From Liolophura sinensis (lineage: Eukaryota; Mollusca; Polyplacophora; Chitonida; Chitonidae): 64,000 nucleotides of DNA. Of the stretch, positions 12,401 through 24,955 are shown in pieces. The stretch covers positions 1 to 64,000 of the forward strand of contig NW_027018016.1 in NCBI RefSeq assembly GCF_032854445.1, given 5' to 3'. A program made the position numbers and the translations under genes. The notes under the pieces were generated by a model. That model made no database searches, was not told where the DNA came from, and worked only from the letters and a program-made list of their open reading frames with translations. Numbering within the stretch: the first letter of the stretch is position 1; each line of letters starts with the position of its first letter.

Positions 12401-12790
12401 TTTACCTGGTCTTTTTGTTAATTGAAATCGGCTACACTGTATTCTGTACAATCGCGACTGGTCATTACTATATTCAACTTTTGACTATAAGTTATGTGCC
12501 CTTCGGCAGCTCAGAAGACCTGAAATCTTTGGGCTAAGCCCATTTAACTCACCCAGCAATTGCCTTACTTCTAAGTGCAAGACAATCTCAATGTCTTTAT
12601 CTACGTGTAGAAAAACCACACCATTTGTACTTGAAAAACACAAGGTACTTGATACAGTCTGCTGTAAAAAGAACAACTAAACACTGACCCACTTCAGTAA
12701 GGTGCCAAAAGATGCGGAATTGAGCCAGGCATCGGCAGCTGTTGAAAAATTGCAAATTTCCCTGGTTTCCATGGAGTAAGAGCCGTTGCT
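9438..12790 (+). repeat. Imperfect tandem duplication of 3 monomers
   Basis: Sequence from 9,438 onward repeats from about 11,085 onward at an offset of 1,647, falling to 1,646 after one T is lost at about 11,303 (GCATTTTGCC). Shared features include GGCCAAGCCC in the first unit, TCTATGTGCAAG in the second, and the rare TTTGTACTTGAAAA with AAAAGAACAAC in the third. The copies are not perfect: the third unit of the second copy differs between about 12,310 and 12,420 (CACGGTTTG, TTAACTGCAGC, TTTTTACC), which suggests later patchy conversion. The limits are the first differences, at 9,437 (T against C) and 12,791 (A against G). Confidence 0.72.
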
Positions 12791-15372
12791 ACGCACGTGA
12801 TTATGACATAAATGATCATTCAATTGTCGCTACAGCCAAAAGTATTGGTCGGAGAGCAACGCGGTTTGCACCATTCCATTTCTCGTCACAAAATACGTCG
12901 GATTAGCCTCTTACCAGCAGCACTGGAACAGTTTTTCCACTTTTGCATTTTTGCCTGGTCTGTTTGTTAATTGAAATCGGCTACACTGTACTCTGTACAA
13001 TCGCGACTGGTCATTACTATATTCAACTTTTGACTATAAGTTATGTTCCCTTCGGTAGCCCAGAAGACGTCAAATCTTTGGGCTAAGCCCATTTAACTCA
13101 CCCAGCAATTGTCTTACTTCTAAGTCCAAGACAATCACAATGTCTTTATCTACGTGTAGAAAGACCACACCATTTGTACATAAAAAACACAAGATACTTG
13201 ATACAGTCTGCTGTAAAAAGTACAACTGACCACAGACCCACATGAATAAGGTGCCAAAAGATGCGGAATTGAGCCAGGTATCGGCAGCTGTTAAAAAATT
13301 GCAAATTTCCCTGGTTTCCATGAAGTAAGAGCCGTTGCTGGGCACGTGATTATGACATAAATGATCATTCAATTGTCACTACAGGCAAAAGTATTGGTCG
13401 GAGAGCAACGCGGTTTGCACCATTCGATTTGTCATCACAAAATACGTCGGATTAGCCTCTTACCAGCAGCACTGGAACAATTTTTCCAATTTTGCATTTT
13501 TGCCTGGTCTTTTTGTTAATTGAAATCGGCTACACTGTACTATGTACCATCGCTACTGGTCATTACTATATTCAACTTCTGACTATAAGTTATGTGCCCT
13601 TCGGTAGCCCAGAAGACGTCAAATCTTTGGGCTAAGCCCATTTAACTCACCCAGCAATGGCCTTACTTCTAAGTCGAAGACAATCTCAATGTCTTTATCT
13701 ACGTGTAGAAAAACCACACCATTTGTACATGAAAAACACAAGGTACTTGATACAGTCTGCTGTAAAAAGTACAACTGAACACTGACCCACTTCAGTAAGG
13801 TGCCAAAAGATGCGGAATTGAGCCAGGCATCGGCAGCTGTTGACAAATTGCAAATTTCCCTGGTTTCCATGGAGTAAGAGCCGTTGCTGTGCACGTGATT
13901 ATGGCATCAATGATCATTCAATTGTCGCTACAGCCAAAAGTATTGGTCGGAGAGCAACGCGGATTGCACCATTCCATTTCTCGTCACAAAATACGTCGGA
14001 TTAGCCTCTTACTAGTAGCACTGGAACAGTTTTTCCACTTTTGCATTTTTGCCTGGTCTTTTTGTTAATTGAAACCGGCTACACTGTACTCTGTACAATC
14101 GCTATTGGTCATTACTATATTCAACTTTTGACTATAAGTTATGTGCCCTTCGGTAGCCCAGAAGACCTGAAATCTTTGGGCCAAGCCCATTTAACTCACC
14201 CAGCAATTGCCTTACTTCTAAGTGCAAGACAATCTCAATGTCTTTATCTACGTGTAGAAAAACCACACCATTTGTACGTGAAAAACACAAGGTACTTGAT
14301 ACAGTCTGCTGTAAAAAGTACAACTGAACACTGACCCACTTCAGTAAGGTGCCAAAAGATGCGGAATTGAGCCAGGCATCGGCAGCTGTTGAAAAATTGC
14401 AAATTTCCCTGGTTTCCATGGAGTAAGAGCCGTTGCTGGGCACGTGATTATGACATAAATGATCATTCAATTGTCACTACAGGCAAAAGTATTGGTCGGA
14501 GAGCAACGCGGTTTGCACCATTCGATTTGTCGTCACAAAATACGTCGGATTAGCCTCTTACCAGCAGCACTGGAACAATTTTTCCAATTTTGCATTTTTG
14601 CCTGGTCTTTTTGTTAATTGAAATCGGCTACACTGTACTCTGTACCATCGCGACTGGTCATTACTATATTCAACTTTTGACTATAAGTTATGTGCCCTTC
14701 GGTAGCCCAGAAGACCTGAAATCTTTGGGCTAAGCCCATTTAACTCACCCAGCAATTGCCTTACTTCTAAGTGCAAGACAATCTCAATGTCTTTACCTAC
14801 GTGTAGAAAAACCACACCATTTGTACGTGAAAAACACAAGGTACTTGATACAGTCTGCTGTAAAAAGTACAACTGAACACTGACCTACTTCAGTAAGGTG
14901 CCAAAAGATTCGGAATTGAGCCAGGCATCGGCAGCTGTTGACAAATTGCAAATTTCCCTGGTTTCCATGGAGTAAGACCCGTTGCTGGGCACGTGATTAT
15001 GACATAAATGATCATTCAATTGTCACTACAGGCAAAAGTATTGGTCGGAGAGCAACGCGGTTTGCACCATTCGATTTCTCGTCACAAAATACGTCGGATT
15101 AGCCTCTTACTAGTAGCACTGGAACAGTTTTTCCACTTTTGCATTTTTGCCTGGTCTTTTTGTTAATTGAAACCGGCTACACTGTACTCTGTACAATCGC
15201 GACTGGTCATTACTATATTCAACTTTTGACTATAAGTTATGTGCCCTTCGGTAGCCCAGAAGACGTCAAATCTTTGGGCTAAGCCCATTTAACTCACACA
15301 GCAATTGTCTTACTTCTAAATCCAAGACAATCTCAATGTCTTTATCTACGTGTAGAAAAACCAGATTATTTG
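12791..15372 (+). repeat. Array segment related to 0.3-2.75 kb, one monomer shorter
   Basis: From about 13.5 kb to 14.6 kb the variants follow those at about 0.3-1.5 kb at an offset of 13,176 (24 monomers). From about 14.6 kb to the end they follow 2.05-2.75 kb at 12,627 (23 monomers), so the unit at about 1.5-2.0 kb, with GTTATGCGCCC, is absent here. The same shorter arrangement recurs at about 31.05-32.4 kb. The segment ends with the rare TTGATATAGTC variant, also present at the window start and near 2,770, 18,140 and 32,413. A private substitution, CACACAGC, lies near 15,297. Confidence 0.65.
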
Positions 15373-16059
15373 TACATTAAAAACACAAGGTACTTGATAT
15401 AGTCTGCTGTAAAAAGTACAACTGAACACTGACCCACTTCAGTAAGGTGCCAAAAGATGCGGAATTGGGCCAGGCATCGGCAGCTGTTAAAAAATTGCAA
15501 ATATCCCTGGTTTCCATGGAGTAAGAGCAGTTGCTACGCACGTGATTATGACATAAATGATCATTCAATTGTCACTACAGGCAAAAGTATTGGTCGGAGA
15601 GCAACGCGGTTTGCACCATTCGATTTGTCATCACAAAATACGTCGGATTAGCCTCTTACCAGCAGCACTGGAACAATTTTTCCAATTTTGCATTTTTGCC
15701 TGGTCTTTTTGTTAATTGAAATCGGCTACACTGTACTCTGTACAATCGCTATTGGTCATTACTATATTCAACTTTTGACTATAAGTTATGTGCCCTTCGG
15801 TAGCCCAGAAGACGTCAAATCTTTGGGCTAAGCCCATTTAACTCACCCAGCAATTGCCTTACTTCTAAGTCGAAGACAATCTCAATGTCTTTATCTACGT
15901 GTAGAAAAACCACACCATTTGTACATGAAAAACACAAGGTACTTGATACAGTCTGCTGTAAAAAGTACAACTGAACACTGACCCACTTCAGCAAGGTGCC
16001 AAAAGATGCGGAATTGAGCCAGGCATCGGCAGCTGTTGACAAATTGCAAATTTCCCTGG

Positions 16060-19000
16060 TTTTCCATGGAGTAAGAGCCGTTGCTGTGCACGTGATTATG
16101 GCATCAATGATCATTCAATTGTCGCTACAGCCAAAAGTATTGGTCGGAGAGCAACGCGGATTGCACCATTCCATTTCTCGTCACAAAATACGTCGGATTA
16201 GCCTCTTACTAGTAGCACTGGAAGAGTTTTTCCACTTTTGCATTTTTGCCTGGTCTTTTTGTTAATTGAAACCGGCTACACTGTACTCTGTACAATCGCT
16301 ATTGGTCATTACTATATTCAACTTTTGACTATAAGTTATGTGCCCTTCGGTAGCCCAGAAGACCTGAAATCTTTGGGCCAAGCCCATTTAACTCACCCAG
16401 CAATTGCCTTACTTCTAAGTGCAAGACAATCTCAATGTCTTTATCTACGTGTAGAAAAACCACACCATTTGTACGTGAAAAACACAAGGTACTTGATACA
16501 GTCTGCTGTAAAAAGTACAACTGAACACTGACCCACTTCAGTAAGGTGCCAAAAGATGCGGAATTGAGCCAGGCATCGGCAGCTGTTGAAAAATTGCAAA
16601 TTTCCCTGGTTTCCATGGAGTAAGAGCCGTTGCTGGGCACGTGATTATGACATAAATGATCATTCAATTGTCACTACAGGCAAAAGTATTGGTCGGAGAG
16701 CAACGCGGTTTGCACCATTCGATTTGTCGTCACAAAATACGTCCGGATTAGCCTCTTACCAGCAGCACTGGAACAATTTTTCCAATTTTGCATTTTTGCC
16801 TGGTCTTTTTGTTAATTGAAATCGGCTACACTGTACTCTGTACCATCGCGACTGGTCATTACTATATTCAACTTTTGACTATAAGTTATGCGCCCTTCGG
16901 TAGCCCAGAAGACCTGAAGTCTTTGGCTAAGCCATTTAACTCACCCAGCAATTGCCTTACTTCTATGTGCAAGACAATCTCAATGTCTTTATCTACGTGT
17001 AGAAAAACCACACCATTTGTACATAAAAAACACAAGATACTTGATACAGTCTGCTGTAAAAAGTACAACTGACCACAGACCCACATGAATAAGGTGCCAA
17101 AAGATGCGGAATTTAGCCAGGTATCGGGCAGCTGTTGAAAAATTGCAAATTTCCCTGGTTTCCATGGAGTAAGAGCCGTTGCTGTGCACGTGATTATGGC
17201 ATCAATGATCATTCAATTGTCGCTACAGCCAAAAGTATTGGTCGGAGAGCAACGCGGATTGCACCATTCCATTTCTCGTCACAAAATACGTCGGATTAGC
17301 CTCTTACTAGTAGCACTGAAGAGTTTTTCCACTTTTGCATTTTTGCCTGGTCTTTTTGTTAATTGAAACCGGCTACACTGTACTCTGTACCATCGCGACT
17401 GGTCATTACTATATTCAACTTTTGACTATAAGTTATGTGCCCTTCGGTAGCCCAGAAGACCTGAAATCTTTGGCTAAGCCATTTAACTCACCAGCAATTG
17501 CCTTACTTCTAAGTGCAAGACAATCTCAATGTCTTTACCTACGTGTAGAAAGACCACACCATTTGTACGTGAAAAACACAAGGTACTTGATACAGTCTGC
17601 TGTAAAAAAGTACAACTGAACACTGACCTACTTCAGTAAGGTGCCAAAACATTCGGAATTGAGCCAGGCATCGGCAGCTGTTGACAAATTGCAAATTTCC
17701 CTGGTTTCCATGGAGTAAGAGCCGTTGCTGGGCACGTGATTATGACATAAATGATCATTCAATTGTCACTACAGGCAAAAGTATTGGTCGGAGAGCAACG
17801 CGGTTGCACCATTCGATTTCTCGTCACAAAATACGTCGGATTAGCCTCTTACTAGTAGCACTGGAACAGTTTTTCCACTTTTGCATTTTTGCCTGGTCTT
17901 TTTGTTAATTGAAACGGCTACACTGTACTCTGTACAATCGCGACTGGTCATTACTATATTCAACTTTTGACTATAAGTTATGTGCCCTTCGGTAGCCCAG
18001 AAGACGTCAAATCTTTGGGGCTCAGCCCATTTAACTCACCCAGCAATTGTCTTACTTCTAAATCCAAGACAATCTCAATGTCTTTATCTACGTGTAGAAA
18101 AACCAGATTATTTGTACATTAAAAACACAAGGTACTTGATATAGTCTGCTGTAAAAAGTACAACTAAACACTGACCCACATTTATAAGGTGCCAAAAGAT
18201 GCGGAATTGGGCCAGGCATCGGCAGCTGTTAAAAAATTGCAAATATCCCTGGTTTCCATGGAGTAAGAGCAGTTGCTACGCACGTGATTATGACATAAAT
18301 GATCATTCAATTGTCGCTACAGCCAAAAGTATTGGTCGGAGAGCAACGCGGTTTGCACCATTCGATTTCTCGTCACAAAATACGTCGGATTAGCCTCTTA
18401 CCAGCAGCACTGGAAGAGTTTTTCCACTTTTGCATTTTTGCCTGGTCTTTTTGTTAATTGAAATCGGCTACACTGTACTCTGTACAATCGCGACTGGTCA
18501 TTACTATATTCAACTTTTGACTATAAGTTATGTGCCCTTCGGTAGCCCAAAAGACCTGAAATCTTTGGGCTAAGCCCATTTAACTCACCCAGCAATTGCC
18601 TTACTTCCAAGTGCAAGACAATCTCAATATCTTTATCTACGTGTAGAAAAACCAGACCATTTGTACATGAATAACACAAGGTACTTCATACAGTCTGCTG
18701 TAAAAAGTACAACACTGACCCACTTCAGTAAGGTGCCAAAAGATGCGGAATTGGGCCAGGCATCGGCAGGCTGTAAAAAATTGCAAATTTCCCTGCTTTC
18801 CATGGAGTAAGAGCCGTTGCTGGGCACGTGATTATGACATCAATGATCATTCAATTGTCACTACAAGCCAAAAGTATTAGTCGGAGAGGCAACGCGGATT
18901 GCACCATTCGATTTCTCGTCACAAAATACGTCGGATTAGCCTCTTACCAGCAGCAACTGGAACAGTTTTTCCACTTTTGCATTTTTACCTGGTCTTTTTG

Positions 19001-21830
19001 TTAATTGAAATCGGCTACACTGTACTCTGTACAATCGCGACTGGTCATTACTATATTCAGCTTTTGACTATAAGTTATGTGCCCTTCGGTAGCCCAGAAG
19101 ACGTCAAATCTTTGGGCCTAAGCCCATTTAACTCACCCAGCAATTGTCTTACTTCTAAGTCCAAGACAATCTCAATGTCTTTATCTACGTGTAGAAAAAC
19201 CACACCATTTGTACATAAAAAACACAAGATACTTGATACAGTCTGCTGTAAAAAGTACAACTGACCACAGACCCACATTTAGAAGGTGCCAAAAGATGCA
19301 GAATTGAGCAGGTATCGGCAGCTGTTAAAAAATTGCAAATTTCCCTGGTTTCCATGGAGTAAGAGCCGTTGCTGGGCACGTGATTATGACATAAATGATC
19401 ATTCAACTGACACTACAGCCAAAAGTATTGGTCAGAGAGCAACGCGGTTTGCACCAATTCGATTTGTCATCACAAAATACGTCGGATTAGCCTCTTACCA
19501 GCAGCTCTGGAACAATTTTTCCAATTTTGCATTTTTGCCTGGTCTTTTTGTTAATTGAAATCGGCTACACTGTACTATGTACCATCGCTACTGGTCATTA
19601 CTATATTCAACTTCTGACAATAAGTTATGTGCCCTTCGGTAGCCCAGAAGACGTCAAATCTTTGGGCTAAGCCCATTTACTCACCCAGCAATTGCCTTAC
19701 TTCTAAGTCGAAGACAATCTCAATGTCTTTATCTACGTGTAGAAAACCACACCATTTGTACATGAAAAACACAAGGTACTTGATACAGTCTGCTGTAAAA
19801 AGTACAACTAAACACTGACCCACTTCAGTAACGTGCCAAAAGATGCGGAATTGAGCCAGGCATCGGCAGCTGTTGACAAATTGCAAATTTCCCTGGTTTC
19901 CATGGAGTAAGAGCCGTTGCTGTGCACGTGATTATGGCATCAATGATCATTCAATTGTCGCTACAGCCAAAAAGTATTGGTCGGAGAGCAACGCGGATTG
20001 CACCATTCCATTTCTCGTCACAAAATACGTCGGATTAGCCTCTTACTAGTAGCACTGGAAGAGTTTTTCCCACTTTTGCATTTTTTGCCTGGGTCTTTTT
20101 GTTAATTGAAATCGGCTACACTGTACTCTGTACAATCGCGACTGGTCATTACTATATTCAACTTTTGAACTATAAGTTATGTGCCCTTCGGTAGCCCAGA
20201 AGACCTGAAATCTTTGGGCCAAGCCCATTTAACTCACCCAGCAATTGCCTTACTTCTAAGTGCAAGACAATCTCAATGTCTTTATCTACGTGTAGAAAAA
20301 CCACACCATTTGTACGTGAAAAACACAAGGTACTTGATACAGTCTGCTGTAAAAAGTACAACTGAACACTGACCCACTTCAGTAAGGTGCCAAAAGATGC
20401 GGAATTGAGCCAGGCATCGGCAGCTGTTGAAAAATTGCAAATTTCCCTGGTTTCCATGGAGTAAGAGCCGTTGCTGGGCACGTGATTATGACATAAATGA
20501 TCATTCAATTGTCACTACAGGCAAAAGTATTGGTCGGAGAGCAACGCGGTTTGCACCATTCGATTTGTCGTCACAAAATACGTCGGATTAGCCTCTACCA
20601 GCAGCACTGGAACAATTTTTCCAATTTGCATTTTTGCCTGGTCTTTTTGTTAATTGAAATCGGCTACACTGTACTCTGTACCATCGGGACTGGTCATTAC
20701 TATATTCAACTTTTGACTATAAGTTATGTGCCCTTCGGTAGCTCAGAAGAGCTGAAATCTTTGGGCTCAGCCCATTTAACTCACCCAGCAATTGCCTTAC
20801 TTCTAAGTCCAAGACAATCTCAATGTCTTTATCTACGTGTAGAAAAACCAGACCATTTGCACATAAAAAACACAAGGTACTTGATACAGTCTGCTGTAAA
20901 AAGTACAACTAAACACTGACCCACATTTATAAGGTGCCAAAAGATGCGGAATTGGGCCAGGCATCGGCAGCTGTTAAAAAATTGCTAATATCCCTGGTTT
21001 CCATGGAGTAAGAGCCGTTGCTGGGCACGTGATTATGACATCAATGATCATTCAATTGTCACTACAGGCAAAAGTAATTGGTCGGAGAGCAAACGCGGTT
21101 TGCACCATTCGATTTCTCGTCACAAAATACGTCGGATTAGCCTCTTACCAGCAGCACTGGAACAGTTTTTCCACTTTTGCATTTTTGCTTGGTCTTTTTG
21201 TTAATTGAAATCGGCTACACTGTACTCTGTACAATCGCGACTGGTCATTACTATATTCAACTTTTGACTACAAGTTATGTGCCCTTCGGTAGCCCAGAAG
21301 ACCTGAAATCTTTGGCTAAACCCATTTAACTCACCCAGCAATTGCCTACTTCTAAGTGCAAGACAATCTCAATGTCTTTATCTACGTGTAGAAAAACCAC
21401 ACCATTTGTACGTGAAAAACACAAGGTACTTGATACAGTCTGCTGTAAAAGTACAACTGAACACTGACCTACTTCAGTAAGGTGCCAAAAGATTCGGAAT
21501 TGAGCCAGGCATCGGCAGCTGTTGAAAAATTGCAAATATCCCTGGTTTCCATGGAGTAAGAGCCGTTGCTGGGCACGTGATTATGACATAAATGATCATT
21601 CAATTGTCACTACAGCCAAAAGTATTAGTCGGAGAGCAACGCGGATTGCACCATTCGATTTCTCGTCACAAAATACGTCGGATTAGCCTCTTACCAGCAG
21701 CAACTGAAACAGTTTTTCCACTTTTGCATTTTTACATGGTCTTTTTGTTAATTGAAATCGGCTACACTGTACTCTGTACAATCGCGACTGGTCATTTCTA
21801 TATTCACTTTTGACTATAAGTTATGTGCCT
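16060..21830. other. Indel-rich stretch, probable low-quality consensus
   Basis: Compared with copy A and with the array consensus, this stretch has roughly 35-40 one-base insertions or deletions. Most lengthen or shorten short runs: GGTTTTCC at 16,060, GTCCGG at 16,743, TTTGGCTAAGCCATTT at 16,922 and again near 17,470, TAAAAAAG near 17,605, TTTTTTGCCTGGGTC near 20,083, GCAAACGCGG near 21,090, TGTGCCTTCGG near 21,828. There is also a 5-bp loss in GTACAACACTGACC near 18,710. The flanks of the same duplicated copy (15,373-16,059 and 21,831-26,555) show essentially none. The sharp edges and homopolymer bias fit noisy long-read consensus or a gap patch better than biology. Frame changes in this stretch should not be interpreted. 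Confidence 0.8.
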
Positions 21831-24815
21831 TCGGTAGCCCAGAAGACGTCAAATCTTTGGGCTAAGCCCATTTAACTCACCCAGCAATTGCCTTACTTCT
21901 AAGTCGAAGACAATCTCAATGTCTTTATCTACGTGTAGAAAAACCACACCATTTGTACATGAAAAACACAAGGTACTTCATACAGTCTGCTGTAAAAAGT
22001 ACAACTGAACACTGACCCACTTCAGTAAGGTGCCAAAAGATTCGGAATTGAGCCAGGCATCGGCAGCTGTTGAAAAATTGCAAATTTCCCTGGTTTCCAT
22101 GGATTAAGAGCCGTTGCTGTGCACGTGATTTTGGCATCAATGATCATTCATTTGTCGCTACAGCCAAAAGTATTGGTCGGAGAGCAACGCAGATTGCACC
22201 ATTCCATTTCTCGTCACAAAATACGTCGGATTAGCCTCTTACTAGTAGCACTGGAAGAGTTTTTCCACTTTTGCATTTTTGCCTGGTCTTTTTGTTAATT
22301 GAAACCGGCTACACTGTACTCTGTACAATCGCTATTGGTCATTACTATATTCAACTTCTGACTATAAGTTATGTGCCCTTCGGTAGCCCAGAAGACCTGA
22401 AATCTTTGGGCTAAGCCCATTTAACTCACCCAGCAATTGCCTTACTTCTATGTGCAAGACAATCTCAATGTCTTTATCTACGTGTAGAAAAACCACACCA
22501 TTTGTACATGAAAAACACAAGGTACTTGATACAGTCTGCTGTAAAAAGTACAACTGAACACTGACCCACTTCAGTAAAGTGCCAAAAGATGCGGAATTGA
22601 GCCAGGCATCGGCAGCTGTTGAAAAATTGCAAATTTCCCTGGTTTCCATGGAGTAAGAGCCGTTGCTGGGCACGTGATTATGACATAAATGATCATTCAA
22701 TTGTCACTACAGCCAAAAGTATTGGTTGGAGAGCAACGCGGTTTGCACCATTCGATTTGTCGTCACAAAATACGTCGGATTAGCCTCTTACCAGCAGCAC
22801 TGGAACAGTTTTTCCACTTTTGCATTTTTGCTTGGTCTTTTAGTTAATTGAAATCGGCTACACTGTACTCTGTACAATCGCGACTGGTCATTACTATATT
22901 CAACTTTTGACTATAAGTTATGTGCCCTTCGGTAGCCCAGAAGACGTCAAATCTTTGGGCTAAGCCCATTTAACTCACCCAGCAATTGTCTTACTTCTAA
23001 ATCCAAGACAATCTCAATGTCTTTATCTACGTGTAGAAAAACCACACCATTTGTACATGAAAAACACAAGGTACTTGATACAGTCTGCTGTAAAAAGTAC
23101 AACTAAACACTGACCCACGTTTATAAGGTGCCAAAAGATGCGGAATTGGGCCAGGCATCGGCAGCTGTTAAAAAATTGCAAATTTCCCTGGTTTCCATGG
23201 AGTAAGAGCCGTTGCTACGCACGTGATTATGACATAAATGATCATTCAATTGTCGCTAAAGCCAAAAGTATTGGTCGGAGAGCAACGCGGTTTGCACCAT
23301 TCGATTTCTCGTCACAAAATACGTCGGATTAGCCTCTTACCAGCAGCACTGGAACAGTTTTTCCACTTTTGCATTTTTGCTTGGTCTTTTAGTTAATTGA
23401 AATCGGCTACACTGTACTCTGTACAATCGCGACTGGTCATTACTATATTCAACTTTTGACTATAAGTTATGTGCCCTTCGGTAGCCCAGAAGACCTAAAA
23501 TCTTTGGGCTAAGCCCATTTAACTCACCCAGCAATTGCCTTACTTCTAAGTGGAAGACAATCTCAATGTCTTTACCTACGTGTAGAAAAACCACACCATT
23601 TGTACGTGAAAAACACAAGGTACTTGATACAGTCTGCTGTAAAAAGTACAACTGAACACTGACCTACTTCAGTAAGGTGCCAAAAGATTCGGAATTGAGC
23701 CAGGCATCGGCAGCTGTTGACAAATTGCAAATTTCCCTGGTTTCCATGGAGTAAGAGCCGTTGCTGGGCACGTAATTATGACATAAATGATCATTCAATT
23801 GTCACTACAGCCAAAAGTATTGGTCGGAGAGCAACGCGGTTTGCACCATTCGATTTCTCGTCACAAAATACGTCGGATTAGCCTCTTACTAGTAGCACTG
23901 GAACAGTTTTTCCAGTTTTGCATTTTTGCCTGGTCTTTTTGTTAATTGAAACCGGCTACACTGTACTCTGTACAATCGCGACTGGTCATTACTATATTCA
24001 ACTTTTGACTATAAGTTATGTGCCCTTCGGTAGCCCAGAAGACGTCAAATCTTTGGGCTAAGCCCATTTAACTCACCCAGCAATTGTCTTACTTCCAAAT
24101 CCAAGACAATCTCAATGTCTTTATCTACGTGTAGAAAAACCAGATTATTTGTACATTAAAAACACAAGGTACTTGATACAGTCTGCTGTAAAAAGTACAA
24201 CTAAACACTGACCCACATTTATAAGGTGCCAAAAGATGCGGAATTGGGCCAGGCATCGGCAGCTGTTAAAAAATTGCAAATATCCCTGGTTTCCATGGAG
24301 TAAGAGCCGTTGCTACGCACGTGATTATGACATAAATGATCATTCAATTGCCGCTACAGCCAAAAGTATTGGTCGGAGAGCAACGCGGTTTGCACCATTC
24401 CATTTCTCGTCACAAAATACGTCGGATTAGCCTCTTACCAGCAGCACTGGAACAGTTTTTCCACTTTTGCATTTTTGCCTGGTCTTTTTGTTAATTGAAA
24501 TCGGCTACACTGTACTCTGTACAATCGCGACTGGTCATTACTATATTCAACTTTTGACTATAAGTTATGTGCCCTTCGGTAGCCCAAAAGACCTGAAATC
24601 TTTGGGCTAAGCCCATTTAACTCACCCAGCAATTGCCTTACTTCTAAGTGCAAGATAATCTCAATGTCTTTATCTACGTGTAGAAAAACCACACCATTTG
24701 TACATGAATACCACAAGGTACTTGATACAGTCTGTTGTAAAAAGTACAACTAAACACTGACCCACTTCAGTAAGGTGCCAACAGATGCGGAATTGAGCCA
24801 GGCATCGGCAGCTGT
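21105..24815 (+). repeat. Recurrent block P, copy 2
   Basis: Counterpart of copy 1 at an offset of 15,915 and part of duplicated segment B. The first 0.7 kb falls in the indel-rich stretch; from 21,831 onward it is nearly identical to copy 1, with a few substitutions such as GACCTAAAATC. TCTCGTCAC at about 23,845 replaces the TGTCGGCAC of copy 1. Confidence 0.75.
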
Positions 24816-24955
24816 TGAAAAATTGCAAATTTCCCTGGTTTCCATGGAGTAAGAGCCGTTGCTGGGCACGTGATTATGACATCAATGATCATTCAATTGT
24901 CACTACAGGCAAAAGTATTGGTCGGAGAGCAACGCGGTTTGCACCATTCGATTTG

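Noticed and set aside
16586-20919. Apparently novel open frames and frame fusions such as 16,788-17,072 and 20,497-20,919
   Set aside because: They result from the single-base indels of the 16,060-21,830 stretch, which is probably a sequence-quality problem.
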